Part shown: in pieces, positions 9,161-17,537 of the stretch | How the letters are laid out: each line of letters begins with the position of its first letter | Position numbering within the stretch: the stretch's first letter is position 1 | NCBI GenBank assembly: GCA_026003255.1 | Contig: BPGX01000001.1 | Location: 372,001-436,000 of the forward strand | Direction: 5' to 3' | Origin: Bacteroidia bacterium | Lineage (GTDB): Bacteria; Bacteroidota; Bacteroidia; B-17B0; Aurantibacillaceae | Length of the DNA stretch: 64,000 bases | Made by a program: the position numbers and the translations under genes | The notes under the pieces: model-generated | Told to the model about the DNA's origin: nothing | What the model saw: the letters and a program-made list of their open reading frames with translations, nothing else | Databases searched by the model: none

Positions 9161-9449
9161 ATCCCAGATTATGCAATAGAACTAATGAAATTTTAATTGA
9201 CTATAAAATCAAACCTCTTATTTTAACCACAATGAACACAAAGAAAATAAACAAAGGTTCTACAAAGTCCAGATATAATGTGCAAACAAGAAATACTTTG
9301 CGTTCTTTATGAAAAACTTTGTGATTTTTGTGGTTCAAAAGCCAGATAATTTAATTTAAAACCAAATTGGTGATGAGTATTTTTGTAGAAATCTCAATTA
9401 AATAAAGCAATGTATACAGCATGCTAATTTTTAATGCAGAATTTGGGTT
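9161..9449. repeat. intergenic element A with nested terminal and inner inverted repeats
   Basis: The 9151-9564 gap holds no gene. Its ends are imperfect inverted repeats: ATCCCAGATTATGCAATAG (from 9161) and TAATGCAGAATTTGGGTT (9432-9449). Inside lies a second inverted pair, AACCACAATGAACACAAAG (9225-9243) and CTTTGTGATTTTTGTGGTT (9317-9335). The stretch 9354-9449 aligns with the reverse complement of 58806-58902, so the element exists in two copies in opposite orientation. No ORF of useful size is present, which suggests a non-autonomous mobile or structured-RNA element. Confidence 0.65.
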
Positions 9450-9499
9450 TATCTTAATTTTAAACAAATAATAGAAACATTATGCAACAGAAAAAAAAC

Positions 9500-9524
9500 A
9501 AAACCTTCCGTAATGGAAGGTTTT
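9500..9524 (-). terminator. Rho-independent terminator of efp
   Basis: A perfect 10-bp stem (AAAACCTTCC with GGAAGGTTTT) has a 5-base loop. Read on the minus strand it is followed by TGTTTTTTTT. It sits about 40 bases past the efp stop. Confidence 0.85.
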
Positions 9525-9564
9525 GAATTCTTAAAGGAATAATGAACAAAAAAATAAATTGAAT

Positions 9565-10131
9565 TTACTTCTTTATTCTTTCAACGTATTCGCCTGTTCT
9601 TGTATCTATTTTAATCCAATCGCCTGTGTTACAAAAAAGAGGTACCATTACTTCTGCGCCAGTATCAATTGTAGCTGGCTTCATTGCATTCGTAGCAGTA
9701 TCACCTTTTACACCCGGTTCGGTGTATGTAATTTCAGCTTCTATAAATGTAGGTGGCTCTGCTAAAATCACATTTTCACCTTCTTCAAAAGTAACTTTTA
9801 CTTCAATGCCTTCCTTTAAAAACTTGCGACCTTCCCCAAACATACTCATCGGAATGTGAATTTGTTCAAATGTTTCATTATCCATTACCACAGCAAATTC
9901 ACCGTCAGGATAAATAAACTGCATCATTTTGTATTCTACTCTTACTACATCCACTTGTTCGCCGCTCCTGAAGCGATTTTCAGCAAGTTTACCTGTTTTG
10001 AGATTTCGCATTTTAGCTTGATAAAATGCTCTTAAATTGCCGGGCGTTCTGTGCTCGTATTCAATAATTTGCATCAATTCGCCGTTAAATCGAATGATGG
10101 AACCTACGCCAATGTCTCCTGTATCTGCCAT
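9565..10131 (-). CDS. efp: elongation factor P
   Basis: The 188-residue protein has the normal EF-P length and its three barrel domains: KOW-like (about 1-65), OB (about 68-130) and C-terminal OB (about 132-188, with GDWIKIDTRTGEYVER). EF-P relieves ribosomes stalled at polyproline. The domain I loop reads RTPGNLRAF, so the tip residue that is Lys34 in E. coli or Arg32 in other species is Asn32 here (codon 10036-10038). Neither lysylation nor rhamnosylation could occur at that residue. The gene is monocistronic, with a clear terminator. Confidence 0.95.
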   Translation of the reverse strand: MADTGDIGVGSIIRFNGELMQIIEYEHRTPGNLRAFYQAKMRNLKTGKLAENRFRSGEQVDVVRVEYKMMQFIYPDGEFAVVMDNETFEQIHIPMSMFGEGRKFLKEGIEVKVTFEEGENVILAEPPTFIEAEITYTEPGVKGDTATNAMKPATIDTGAEVMVPLFCNTGDWIKIDTRTGEYVERIKK

Positions 10132-10257
10132 ATTTTTTTTTGCCGCAATAATACAATTTTATTCACAAAAACATGTTAAGAAAAAGAATTTCCTTACATT
10201 TTATTAAAATACTTAAATTTATGCGGATATTTTTCCTAACATAAAAAAACTACCACT

Positions 10258-10890
10258 ATGGTCGATTTAGAATATAATACACAATTAGAACCCATTCGCT
10301 TGCCCGAATATGGCAGGATTATCCAAAAAATGGTAGAAATCTGCATGAGCATTGAAGACAGAAATAAACGTAACGAATGTGCTAAAACTATTATCAAAAC
10401 AATGGCTCTCTTACATCCTAATAATGGTAACATTCAAAATTATGAACAAAAATTATGGGATCATTTATTCATTATATCAGACTTTAAACTGGACGTAGAT
10501 TCTCCTTATCCCAAACCCAATCCAAAAGATATCCAGGAAAAACCAGAACCGCTTTCTTATGTGTCAAATAAAATTAACTTTTTGTATTATGGCAAAAATG
10601 TTGAGAATATTATAAAAACACTTGATAAAGTTGATAATCCTGAAGAAAAAGAATACTACATTCTTGTAACAGCTAATTATATGAAAAAATTGCAAAACAT
10701 GTGGAACAAAGAAGCCAACATAAAAGACGAAGTTATCTTTGAACATTTAAGAAAAATATCTGAAGGTAAAATAAACTTAGATCCTAACACTGTTCAATTA
10801 GATAAAGATGCCAGAATGTCCAATCGTAAGAAAAACTTCAAACAAAAATATCAACAAAAAGGAAGATATAACAACGGAAATAAGTACTAA
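10258..10890 (+). CDS. DUF4290 domain-containing protein
   Basis: The 210-residue cytosolic protein belongs to the Bacteroidota-specific DUF4290 family. Visible family features are YNTQLEPIRLPEYGRIIQKMVE at the N-terminus and KLWDHLFIISDFKLDVDSPYP in the middle. The C-terminus is basic and polar (KKNFKQKYQQKGRYNNGNKY). No function is established. It lies 23 bases before murA, an arrangement common in the phylum, which suggests a cell-envelope or division link without proving it. Confidence 0.85.
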   Translation: MVDLEYNTQLEPIRLPEYGRIIQKMVEICMSIEDRNKRNECAKTIIKTMALLHPNNGNIQNYEQKLWDHLFIISDFKLDVDSPYPKPNPKDIQEKPEPLSYVSNKINFLYYGKNVENIIKTLDKVDNPEEKEYYILVTANYMKKLQNMWNKEANIKDEVIFEHLRKISEGKINLDPNTVQLDKDARMSNRKKNFKQKYQQKGRYNNGNKY

Positions 10891-10913
10891 TAAACTTTTC
10901 AATAATAATTACC

Positions 10914-12218
10914 ATGGCAATTTTTGAAGTAATTGGCGGAAAAAAATTAAAAGGCGAAATCACACCACAGGGTGCTAAAAATGAAGCTTTACAGGTTATT
11001 TGTGCCACCTTACTTACCAAAGAGAAAGTAACAATCTCTAATATCCCCGAAATTGTCGATGTCTTGAATTTAATTGAATTACTAAAAGGACTTGGTGTAA
11101 AAGTAGAAAGAGTAGAAAAAGGTACTTATTCTTTTCAAGCGGATGATCTAAACATAGATTATTTTATTTCACCAGAATTTAAGACCAAAGGAGGGAGTTT
11201 ACGCGGCTCATTAATGTTAGTAGGTCCCTTATTGGCCAGAATTGGCAAGGCATACATGGCTAAACCCGGTGGCGATAAAATTGGTAGAAGAAGAGTGGAT
11301 ACACACATTATTGGCTTGCAAAACTTAGGTGCAAAGTTCCACTACAATGAAACACTGGATGTTTTTATAGCAGAAGCCTCACAACTCAAAGGAACTTACA
11401 TGCTTCTGGATGAGGCGTCTGTTACTGGAACGGCTAATATCATCATGGCCGCTGTTTTAGCCGAAGGCACGACCACGATTTACAATGCTGCTTGTGAGCC
11501 CTATATTCAACAGTTATGCAAGATGCTCAACCGAATGGGCGCTAAAATATCCGGAATTGGTTCAAATCTCCTAACCATTGAAGGAGTAGAAAGATTAAAT
11601 GGTACAGAACATCGCTTATTACCTGACATGATTGAAGTAGGATCATTTATTGGAATGGCTGCACTTACTCAATCTGAAATTACAATAAAAAACGTTTCTT
11701 ATGAAAATTTAGGACAAATACCAAACGTATTTCAACGACTTGGCATTAAAATGGAAAGAAAGGGCGATGATATTTACATCCCAGAAAACGAACATTATCA
11801 AATAGACACTTATTTAGATGGATCTATCTTAACCATTTACGACAATATATGGCCAGGTTTTACCCCTGATTTGATAAGCATTGCATTAGTTACAGCCATT
11901 CAAGCAGAAGGCACGGTGCTCATTCATCAAAAGATGTTTGAAAGCCGTTTATTTTTTGTTGACCGATTAATTGAAATGGGTGCTCAGATTATTCTTTGCG
12001 ACCCCCACAGAGCAGTAGTTATAGGATTAAACCGAAAACATCCTTTAAGAGGCATTCAAATGGCTTCACCCGATATAAGAGCCGGTGTGGCTTTGCTCAT
12101 TGCAGCATTGTCTGCAAAAGGTAAAAGTAACATCTTCAATGTTACACAAATTGATAGAGGATACCAACATATTGACAAACGGTTACAAGCATTAGGCGCT
12201 GAAATTATTAGAAAATAA
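10914..12218 (+). CDS. murA: UDP-N-acetylglucosamine 1-carboxyvinyltransferase
   Basis: The 434-residue protein has the usual MurA length and the two-domain inside-out barrel. It transfers enolpyruvate from PEP to UDP-GlcNAc, the first committed step of peptidoglycan synthesis. Visible motifs are GAKNEAL near the N-terminus, GGSLRGSLMLVGPLLAR, and DIRAGVALLIAAL near the C-terminus. The catalytic-loop Cys115 of E. coli is replaced by Asp121 (PGGDKIGRRR, codon 11274-11276). An Asp there keeps activity but blocks fosfomycin attachment in other bacteria. The gene probably shares a message with the DUF4290 gene. Confidence 0.95.
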   Translation: MAIFEVIGGKKLKGEITPQGAKNEALQVICATLLTKEKVTISNIPEIVDVLNLIELLKGLGVKVERVEKGTYSFQADDLNIDYFISPEFKTKGGSLRGSLMLVGPLLARIGKAYMAKPGGDKIGRRRVDTHIIGLQNLGAKFHYNETLDVFIAEASQLKGTYMLLDEASVTGTANIIMAAVLAEGTTTIYNAACEPYIQQLCKMLNRMGAKISGIGSNLLTIEGVERLNGTEHRLLPDMIEVGSFIGMAALTQSEITIKNVSYENLGQIPNVFQRLGIKMERKGDDIYIPENEHYQIDTYLDGSILTIYDNIWPGFTPDLISIALVTAIQAEGTVLIHQKMFESRLFFVDRLIEMGAQIILCDPHRAVVIGLNRKHPLRGIQMASPDIRAGVALLIAALSAKGKSNIFNVTQIDRGYQHIDKRLQALGAEIIRK

Positions 12219-12253
12219 CCACACATCATTCTTTTCGTAAAAGAAAACTAAAC

Positions 12254-12775
12254 ATGAAAAAATATTTTTTGATATACTTATCTTTGTTTATATGTGCAGA
12301 ACTATATTCTCAAGATACACAAATAAAAGAAGGTATTAATCCCGGATATAAAGCAATAGATATCGCATTGCCCAATCTTAATGATAGCATTGTGAAACTA
12401 AGCAGTTTAAAAGGATATTATGTTTTAGTTGACTTTTGGGCAAGCTGGTGTGCCCCATGTCGGATGAAAAATCCTCAAATAGTAGAAATTTACAATCAAT
12501 TTAAAAATGCAAAGTTTAAAGATGCAAAGGGATTTGTTATTTACAGTGTCTCATTAGACCATTCCAAAAAAGCATGGGAAAAAGCGATTATGATTGATAA
12601 TTTAAAATGGCCTTATCATGTCAGCGATTTGAAAGGGTGGAATTCCGCTGCCGCACTCACTTATCAAATTAATTCCATTCCCAATAATTTACTAATTGAC
12701 CCTAATGGAATAATTATTGGAAGATCTTTGAGTGAACAACAAATCATAAAGATACTTAATTCTAAAAAAGAATAA
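12254..12775 (+). CDS. TlpA-like periplasmic thioredoxin
   Basis: The 173-residue protein has a signal peptide (1-20, ending LYSQ) and a single TlpA/ResA-type thioredoxin fold. The active site is WASWCAPC (Cys66 and Cys69), and a cis-Pro motif SIPNNLLIDPNG follows. It should act as a reductant or thiol exchanger in the periplasm. It lies seven bases before an OmpA fusion protein whose own thioredoxin-like domain lacks the cysteines, so the two probably work together. Confidence 0.88.
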   Translation: MKKYFLIYLSLFICAELYSQDTQIKEGINPGYKAIDIALPNLNDSIVKLSSLKGYYVLVDFWASWCAPCRMKNPQIVEIYNQFKNAKFKDAKGFVIYSVSLDHSKKAWEKAIMIDNLKWPYHVSDLKGWNSAAALTYQINSIPNNLLIDPNGIIIGRSLSEQQIIKILNSKKE

Positions 12776-12781
12776 AATAAA

Positions 12782-13996
12782 ATGAAAAAACTTTTACTTC
12801 TTTTGTTATTTCCCTTTTGCATTTATGCCCAATTCCAGGAAGCCAAAACTCTGAAAGTGGGCGATAAAGCACCAACATTGGTTTTAATGGGTAGCGATAA
12901 TTCTATTCAATCCTTTAACTTTCCTTTGAATGATAAAGTTTACCTTATTCATTTTTGGTCATCCAGTTATTCAAAATCAAAAAAATTTTTACCTCGTTTG
13001 ATTAACTTATATCAACGTTATAATTCATTACCATATAGAAACATTGAGGGCTTTGATGTTATCACGGTTGCTGTTCAAAGTGATAAAATAGCATGGAAAC
13101 AAGATATTGAACAATATAATTTGACTGGTATAACCAATTTAATTGCACAAAGGGGCTTTAATGATGCTAACGTGAAAAACTGGGGTGTTTATGACTTACC
13201 TTCTACTTTTTTAGTAAATGAACAAGGTATTATTGTATTAGTAAATCCTACAATGTTACAAATAGAGCAATACTTAGATGAAGCCAGAAATTTTCCTCCT
13301 AACAGAAAAGATTTTAGGGCTAGATTGCTTATGACACCCAATATTTCCGATGGTGTACCGGGTCATAATGTTTATTTATTGAATATATTTGAAGACACTC
13401 TTCAAAAAACAAAAACCAATGATAGAGGTGTGTTTAATTTTAGTGAGGTAAAATTGCTGAATGATTTTATTTTTAGATTTGATACAACACAAAATCAATT
13501 TCGTTATCTCAAAGAAATCTATCTTGCAGACGCCAATGATGTTGTTTTACCTCCTATTGCTAAAAAATCCAATAATTTGTTTGACTATCAAGTAAGTGGT
13601 AAAGATGTGCAAAAGTTTTATGCTTCTGAAAGAAAAGCAAATGCTATACAGTTTGTTTCAAAAATTAAATTTAAACCAAACTCTTATGATATTGACCCTT
13701 CCTCATTAAAAGAATTAGATAAAATTGTGGATATTTTGAACAAACAACCCGATATGACTTTAGAAATACTTTGCCATACAGACAGTAAATTAGATGATGA
13801 CAAAAGTTTGAAACTCACTCAAGAGCAAGCCAATTCTATCAAAAACTATTTGGTTTCAAAGGGAATTGTTGCAGGTAGAATAACTGCTATCGGCATGGGT
13901 GAAAAAGAAATTTTGAACAAATGCAAAAATAAAATTCCCTGTACAGAGTCCGAACACGCAGAAAACAGAAGAACAGAATTTAAATTTTATCGCTGA
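12782..13996 (+). CDS. degenerate thioredoxin-fold protein fused to an OmpA domain
   Basis: The 404-residue protein has a signal peptide (1-17, ending YAQ). Residues about 20-170 form a TlpA-like thioredoxin fold in which the CxxC is replaced: HFWSSSYSKS has Tyr63 and Ser66 at the cysteine positions. The cis-Pro region DLPSTFLVNEQG is kept. A linker domain (about 180-285) follows, then an OmpA-like peptidoglycan-binding domain (about 290-404, with CHTDSKLDDD and NRRTEFK). The OmpA part contains NKCKNKIPC, two cysteines also present in the PorE-like protein at 5252-7930. I infer a peptidoglycan-anchored scaffold with a non-redox thioredoxin fold. Its 3' end overlaps the opposite gene by 10 bases. 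Confidence 0.8.
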   Translation: MKKLLLLLLFPFCIYAQFQEAKTLKVGDKAPTLVLMGSDNSIQSFNFPLNDKVYLIHFWSSSYSKSKKFLPRLINLYQRYNSLPYRNIEGFDVITVAVQSDKIAWKQDIEQYNLTGITNLIAQRGFNDANVKNWGVYDLPSTFLVNEQGIIVLVNPTMLQIEQYLDEARNFPPNRKDFRARLLMTPNISDGVPGHNVYLLNIFEDTLQKTKTNDRGVFNFSEVKLLNDFIFRFDTTQNQFRYLKEIYLADANDVVLPPIAKKSNNLFDYQVSGKDVQKFYASERKANAIQFVSKIKFKPNSYDIDPSSLKELDKIVDILNKQPDMTLEILCHTDSKLDDDKSLKLTQEQANSIKNYLVSKGIVAGRITAIGMGEKEILNKCKNKIPCTESEHAENRRTEFKFYR

Positions 13997-14988
13997 TTTT
14001 TTTCTTTTATCAAATAATTTCTTTGATTAAAGTTATATGTTAATCCTATAATCATTCTGCCTTTACTTTTCATTGCATCCATTGAAGTTTTCTCTTCATA
14101 TAATCTCCATTGCCCTGCAAATGATAATGCAATTTGTTTATAATTTATATCCAGCCCAACACCCGATAATAACACATTCATTTTAGTACCCAAAATATAA
14201 TTATTTTGAATATAAAGTCCCTTTGTATACTCGTAATAACTTTGCCAGGATGGAATAAATAACCAATCCTTCCATTTTATTTTGCATAGCGTCATCAAAT
14301 TCATCGTTAAGCTATTTGCAATTCTTTCATGATAATAATTTTCACCATTAATTTTATACATCGTATTCAACATTAAACCATATTTTTTATATCCGAGAAT
14401 ATAAGTATATCCTAACAAATAATCCACACTGCCTGTACCAGGTTGTAAAATCAAAGGAATTCTATTACCATATTGGTCTTTTGCGTAATAATTCCCGCTT
14501 GGCAATTTAATTCCTGATAATAAAATTAATCTATGTTGAAACTTTTCTTCATGAATTTTTTTTATGACATGATAGCCAAATAAAAATGTCGGATCGGACA
14601 ATCCAAAATGTTTTACTTTAATAGTATCTTCTCTCATTCGGCTATCTACAAATGGTAAAATGGCATTTAATTCTATCCTTGAATGTATAAACCATTTTAT
14701 TCTTAACTCATAAGTCTTGTAAGACTCAAAGTCAGAAGAAAGATACTTCTTTGTAGTATCCACGGCTTGATTATTAGAATGATTGCCATGCATTACACGA
14801 TAAGCACCTGAAGGAAAAAATATACCTCTTTGATGTTGAGCATAATATCCATTAAAAATTCGGTACCGATGAAAAAAGGCAATATTGCTTTGATTATCAT
14901 AAGGCAATATGCCCATAAAACAACCACAAATATCACAGGCATTTACAATATTATTTGTAAATAATAAAATCACAATAATCTTTTTCAT
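13987..14988 (-). CDS. outer-membrane beta-barrel protein with N-terminal CDICGC motif
   Basis: The 333-residue protein has a signal peptide (1-17) followed at once by CDICGC (Cys18, Cys21, Cys23), a likely metal or disulfide site on the mature N-terminus. The rest alternates polar and aromatic residues as in an outer-membrane barrel and ends in a loose aromatic strand. Similar proteins, often named only 'transporter', occur beside MbnP/MbnH-like genes in Bacteroidota, as I recall, and that is the context here. I infer a channel or copper-related surface protein. It is separated from the lipoprotein gene upstream by 239 bases without a clear terminator. Confidence 0.65.
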   Translation of the reverse strand: MKKIIVILLFTNNIVNACDICGCFMGILPYDNQSNIAFFHRYRIFNGYYAQHQRGIFFPSGAYRVMHGNHSNNQAVDTTKKYLSSDFESYKTYELRIKWFIHSRIELNAILPFVDSRMREDTIKVKHFGLSDPTFLFGYHVIKKIHEEKFQHRLILLSGIKLPSGNYYAKDQYGNRIPLILQPGTGSVDYLLGYTYILGYKKYGLMLNTMYKINGENYYHERIANSLTMNLMTLCKIKWKDWLFIPSWQSYYEYTKGLYIQNNYILGTKMNVLLSGVGLDINYKQIALSFAGQWRLYEEKTSMDAMKSKGRMIIGLTYNFNQRNYLIKEKNQR

Positions 14989-15227
14989 AAATCAATTTTT
15001 TATTGAAAGAAGTTCAAATCTTTTAAACCATGATTATTCATTAAACATTGCTCAAACATTTTGCATTCCTTTACTTCTGCTCCTTTAAGGTATTATTTGT
15101 TTTCATCAGTTTGAAAATTGTAAGAATAAAGAATAAGCACATCTTTACGAAAAAACTATGCTTCCAAAGCAATTTCTTTTGAATAATCTTAATTTCTAAT
15201 GCATAATTTATTTTTAATAATTAAAAA

Positions 15228-15605
15228 TTAATCTCCTTCTGTTACATATATGTCTAATTGCTTAACCTCATTATATCTCAAATAAACATGAGTGCCACCA
15301 GAAACAACATAAGGCGGAGGTATTGAATAATCATAACCAATAGCATACAAATAATAATCTCCTTTGTAAAATTTTATGCTATAATATGCATTCGCATCAG
15401 CAGAAATTTTTGCATCATAAACAGTTGTATCATTACCCGGAAAATCTTTTGCATTAAACTTAATGAAAACCCGCGCATAAGGAATATTTTTACCATGATG
15501 TTTGATATATCCTTTTACTTCTGCTTTCCCGCCTAATTGATTTTTCTTACAGGCAAATGCGATTAGTAGCAAAATGAATACAATAATATTATTGATTGGG
15601 GTCAT
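15228..15605 (-). CDS. small lipoprotein with transthyretin-like beta-sandwich
   Basis: From the ATG at 15605 the product is 125 residues; longer starts at 15620 or 15632 are possible but add only polar residues. A hydrophobic signal ends IAFACKK, a relaxed lipobox with the lipid Cys. The remainder (KAEVKGYIKHHGKNIPYARVFIK, then YYSIKFYKGDYYLYA) looks like a carboxypeptidase-regulatory or transthyretin-like sandwich. Starting at 15605 it overlaps the di-heme peroxidase gene by 17 bases, so it is translationally coupled to it. Its role in the copper island is unknown. Confidence 0.7.
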   Translation of the reverse strand: MTPINNIIVFILLLIAFACKKNQLGGKAEVKGYIKHHGKNIPYARVFIKFNAKDFPGNDTTVYDAKISADANAYYSIKFYKGDYYLYAIGYDYSIPPPYVVSGGTHVYLRYNEVKQLDIYVTEGD

Positions 15606-16623
15606 CAAATTTTTTATCATACAAAAACGCATAATCTGTGAGTGTATACAAAAAATTAATTAAATCTTGTTTTTCACTATCTGTAAGTGAAATGCCATTT
15701 TGTAATAAAGGGTCTAATGTTGAACTTTGAACAATACCCGATCTATAATGTTCTAATACCTGTTGCAATGTTTCAAATCTTCCATCGTGCATGTAAGGAG
15801 AAGTAACCGCAACATTTCTTAAAGATGGTACTTTAAACTTATTTCTATCATTTGGATCTCCGGTTATTCTCATTCTACCGCTATCCTGCAAAGCCGGATT
15901 AACGGACAAACCATTGTTTCTATAAGTAAAATCCGTAAACAAAGGTTCTGTATGACAGGCTGAACATTTTTGGACAAACAAATTATAACCTCTTTGTTCT
16001 GAAGCAGAAAATTGTGCCTTACCTTGCTTTACCATATCGTACTTACTCTGATAACTGTACATAGCGCCCATAAACTGAGCTAGAGCTTTTAATATTCTTT
16101 GAGAATTAATTGTTTCATCCCCAAACGCTTCTTTGAATAATTTCTTATAGAAATCTTTTTGTTGCAACTTTAAGACCACATTATCTAATGTTTCATCCAT
16201 CTCTACAGGATTAGTAATCGGAGCAATCGGTTGCACTTCTATATGGTTAATACCGCCATCCCACATAAAAGCCGGATGCCAATTCAAATTAAACAACGGT
16301 GGTGCATTTCTGTTCCCCAGTTTTCCATCAACTCCATGACTTAATGTATGTCCAGCATTGGCAAATGCCACAAAATGCTGATGACAGCTTCCACAGGATA
16401 CAGAATTATCACGAGACAAGGCGGTTTCATAAAACAAAGCACGTCCTAATACAAATCCCTCTTTTGTGAGTGGATTATTTTCAAAATTGTAACGTGGTTG
16501 AGGCCAGCCCGAAGGCACTACCACGCGGATATCATCCGATGGTAGTGCGGGCTTTATTTCCGGATCTACTTTGCAAGATGTTAGAATCACAAAAATACTC
16601 AATGTGGAAAGTAATAATCTCAT
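15589..16623 (-). CDS. MbnH/MauG-like di-heme cytochrome c enzyme
   Basis: The 344-residue lipoprotein (lipobox ending TSCK, Cys17) has two heme c sites, CGSCH (77-81) and CSACH (220-224), in the bacterial cytochrome c peroxidase/MauG fold. FMWDGG (Trp121) is the conserved tryptophan between the hemes, and FKVPSLRNV...YMHDG near residue 270-290 is the distal-heme segment. Family members are either H2O2 peroxidases or MauG-type enzymes that oxidise residues of a partner protein. The gene directly follows an MbnP-like gene (12 bases apart), the arrangement of MbnH, which converts a tryptophan of MbnP to kynurenine. I therefore favour an MbnH-like role over simple peroxidase. Confidence 0.85.
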   Translation of the reverse strand: MRLLLSTLSIFVILTSCKVDPEIKPALPSDDIRVVVPSGWPQPRYNFENNPLTKEGFVLGRALFYETALSRDNSVSCGSCHQHFVAFANAGHTLSHGVDGKLGNRNAPPLFNLNWHPAFMWDGGINHIEVQPIAPITNPVEMDETLDNVVLKLQQKDFYKKLFKEAFGDETINSQRILKALAQFMGAMYSYQSKYDMVKQGKAQFSASEQRGYNLFVQKCSACHTEPLFTDFTYRNNGLSVNPALQDSGRMRITGDPNDRNKFKVPSLRNVAVTSPYMHDGRFETLQQVLEHYRSGIVQSSTLDPLLQNGISLTDSEKQDLINFLYTLTDYAFLYDKKFDDPNQ

Positions 16624-16635
16624 TTCGGTTTAATA

Positions 16636-17436
16636 TTAATTGTGTATGTGTTCAACTGTTATCATGTCTGAATAATTGTCAGCAATCATTTTAGATTTAA
16701 CCCCCGGCATCACTATATTAAAATCATTTGCTAAATTAATTGTAGTAGGTGTCTTAAATATCTCACTTATATCGGTCTTAAAGTGTATTTCTGGAATTGT
16801 TGTACTAGTTACATTGGCCGTTGCTGAATTAAAAGACGGATTGACCCATTTTAATACAGAGGTTACACCTGAAAATCCCCCAATGTGATAAAAGAAATCC
16901 TTGGTAGTAGAACCAGATTGTGGAGATGTGCCTTCTAATTTTAACATGATGTATCCAGTAGTCCAGCTCCAAAACATTCCATTGGCCGGATCCAATGATC
17001 CTGTTTGAGCACCAGACACATTTCTTGCTGAATCAACACCTATAAGCATTTTTATACCTTTGTATTGTCCAACAGGAATATTATTCAAAGTAAACGAAGC
17101 TAAACTCCCCATAGCATTATGATTAACGAGAATATATGATTCAGGAACAATGTAAATGGAATTATCTGTTTTGGTTAATTGAATATTGCTAATATAGTAT
17201 TTGAATGTGGAAATTTTAATGGAATCACCATTGGAAGTGATATACCATTTGTTATGAAAAACTAACACACTATCCCCAAACATTGCTTCAAAACTCAAAA
17301 TTAATTTTCCTGTATTACTATTAGTGGTGCTTGAACTATTAGAATTAATTGGTTCTTTGGGATCTTTTTTACATGAATTAAATGCAAATAATACAATTAA
17401 AATTAAATTTAAATGTACTAAAATTTTTGTTTTCAT
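16636..17436 (-). CDS. MbnP-like copper-binding lipoprotein
   Basis: The 266-residue protein has a lipobox (FNSCKK, Cys22), a Ser/Asn-rich linker (28-45) and then the MbnP fold (about 43-266). Family hallmarks are FKYYISNIQL near 78-87, GVDSARNVSG (133-142), MFWSWTTGYIMLKLEG (Trp156, Trp158) and FYHIGG (His184). In characterised MbnP proteins a tryptophan is oxidised to kynurenine by MbnH and this is needed for copper binding. One of Trp156/Trp158 is the candidate here, by position only. It acts on the periplasmic side as a lipoprotein. The start ATG at 17436 fits the signal sequence. Confidence 0.85.
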   Translation of the reverse strand: MKTKILVHLNLILIVLFAFNSCKKDPKEPINSNSSSTTNSNTGKLILSFEAMFGDSVLVFHNKWYITSNGDSIKISTFKYYISNIQLTKTDNSIYIVPESYILVNHNAMGSLASFTLNNIPVGQYKGIKMLIGVDSARNVSGAQTGSLDPANGMFWSWTTGYIMLKLEGTSPQSGSTTKDFFYHIGGFSGVTSVLKWVNPSFNSATANVTSTTIPEIHFKTDISEIFKTPTTINLANDFNIVMPGVKSKMIADNYSDMITVEHIHN

Positions 17437-17537
17437 ATTTTTATTATTTAAAGTTAGTAGATTAAAGTTTTAAATGTATAAATTGAAATAATTATTACAT
17501 TTTATTACAAAAAAACTTTGGTAAAAAATTCGAGGAA

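Noticed and set aside
14010-14035. ATCAAA...TTTGAT hairpin as a terminator between the convergent genes at 13.99 kb
   Set aside because: The stem is only six A/T-rich pairs and lies inside the minus-strand gene; a chance hairpin is as likely.
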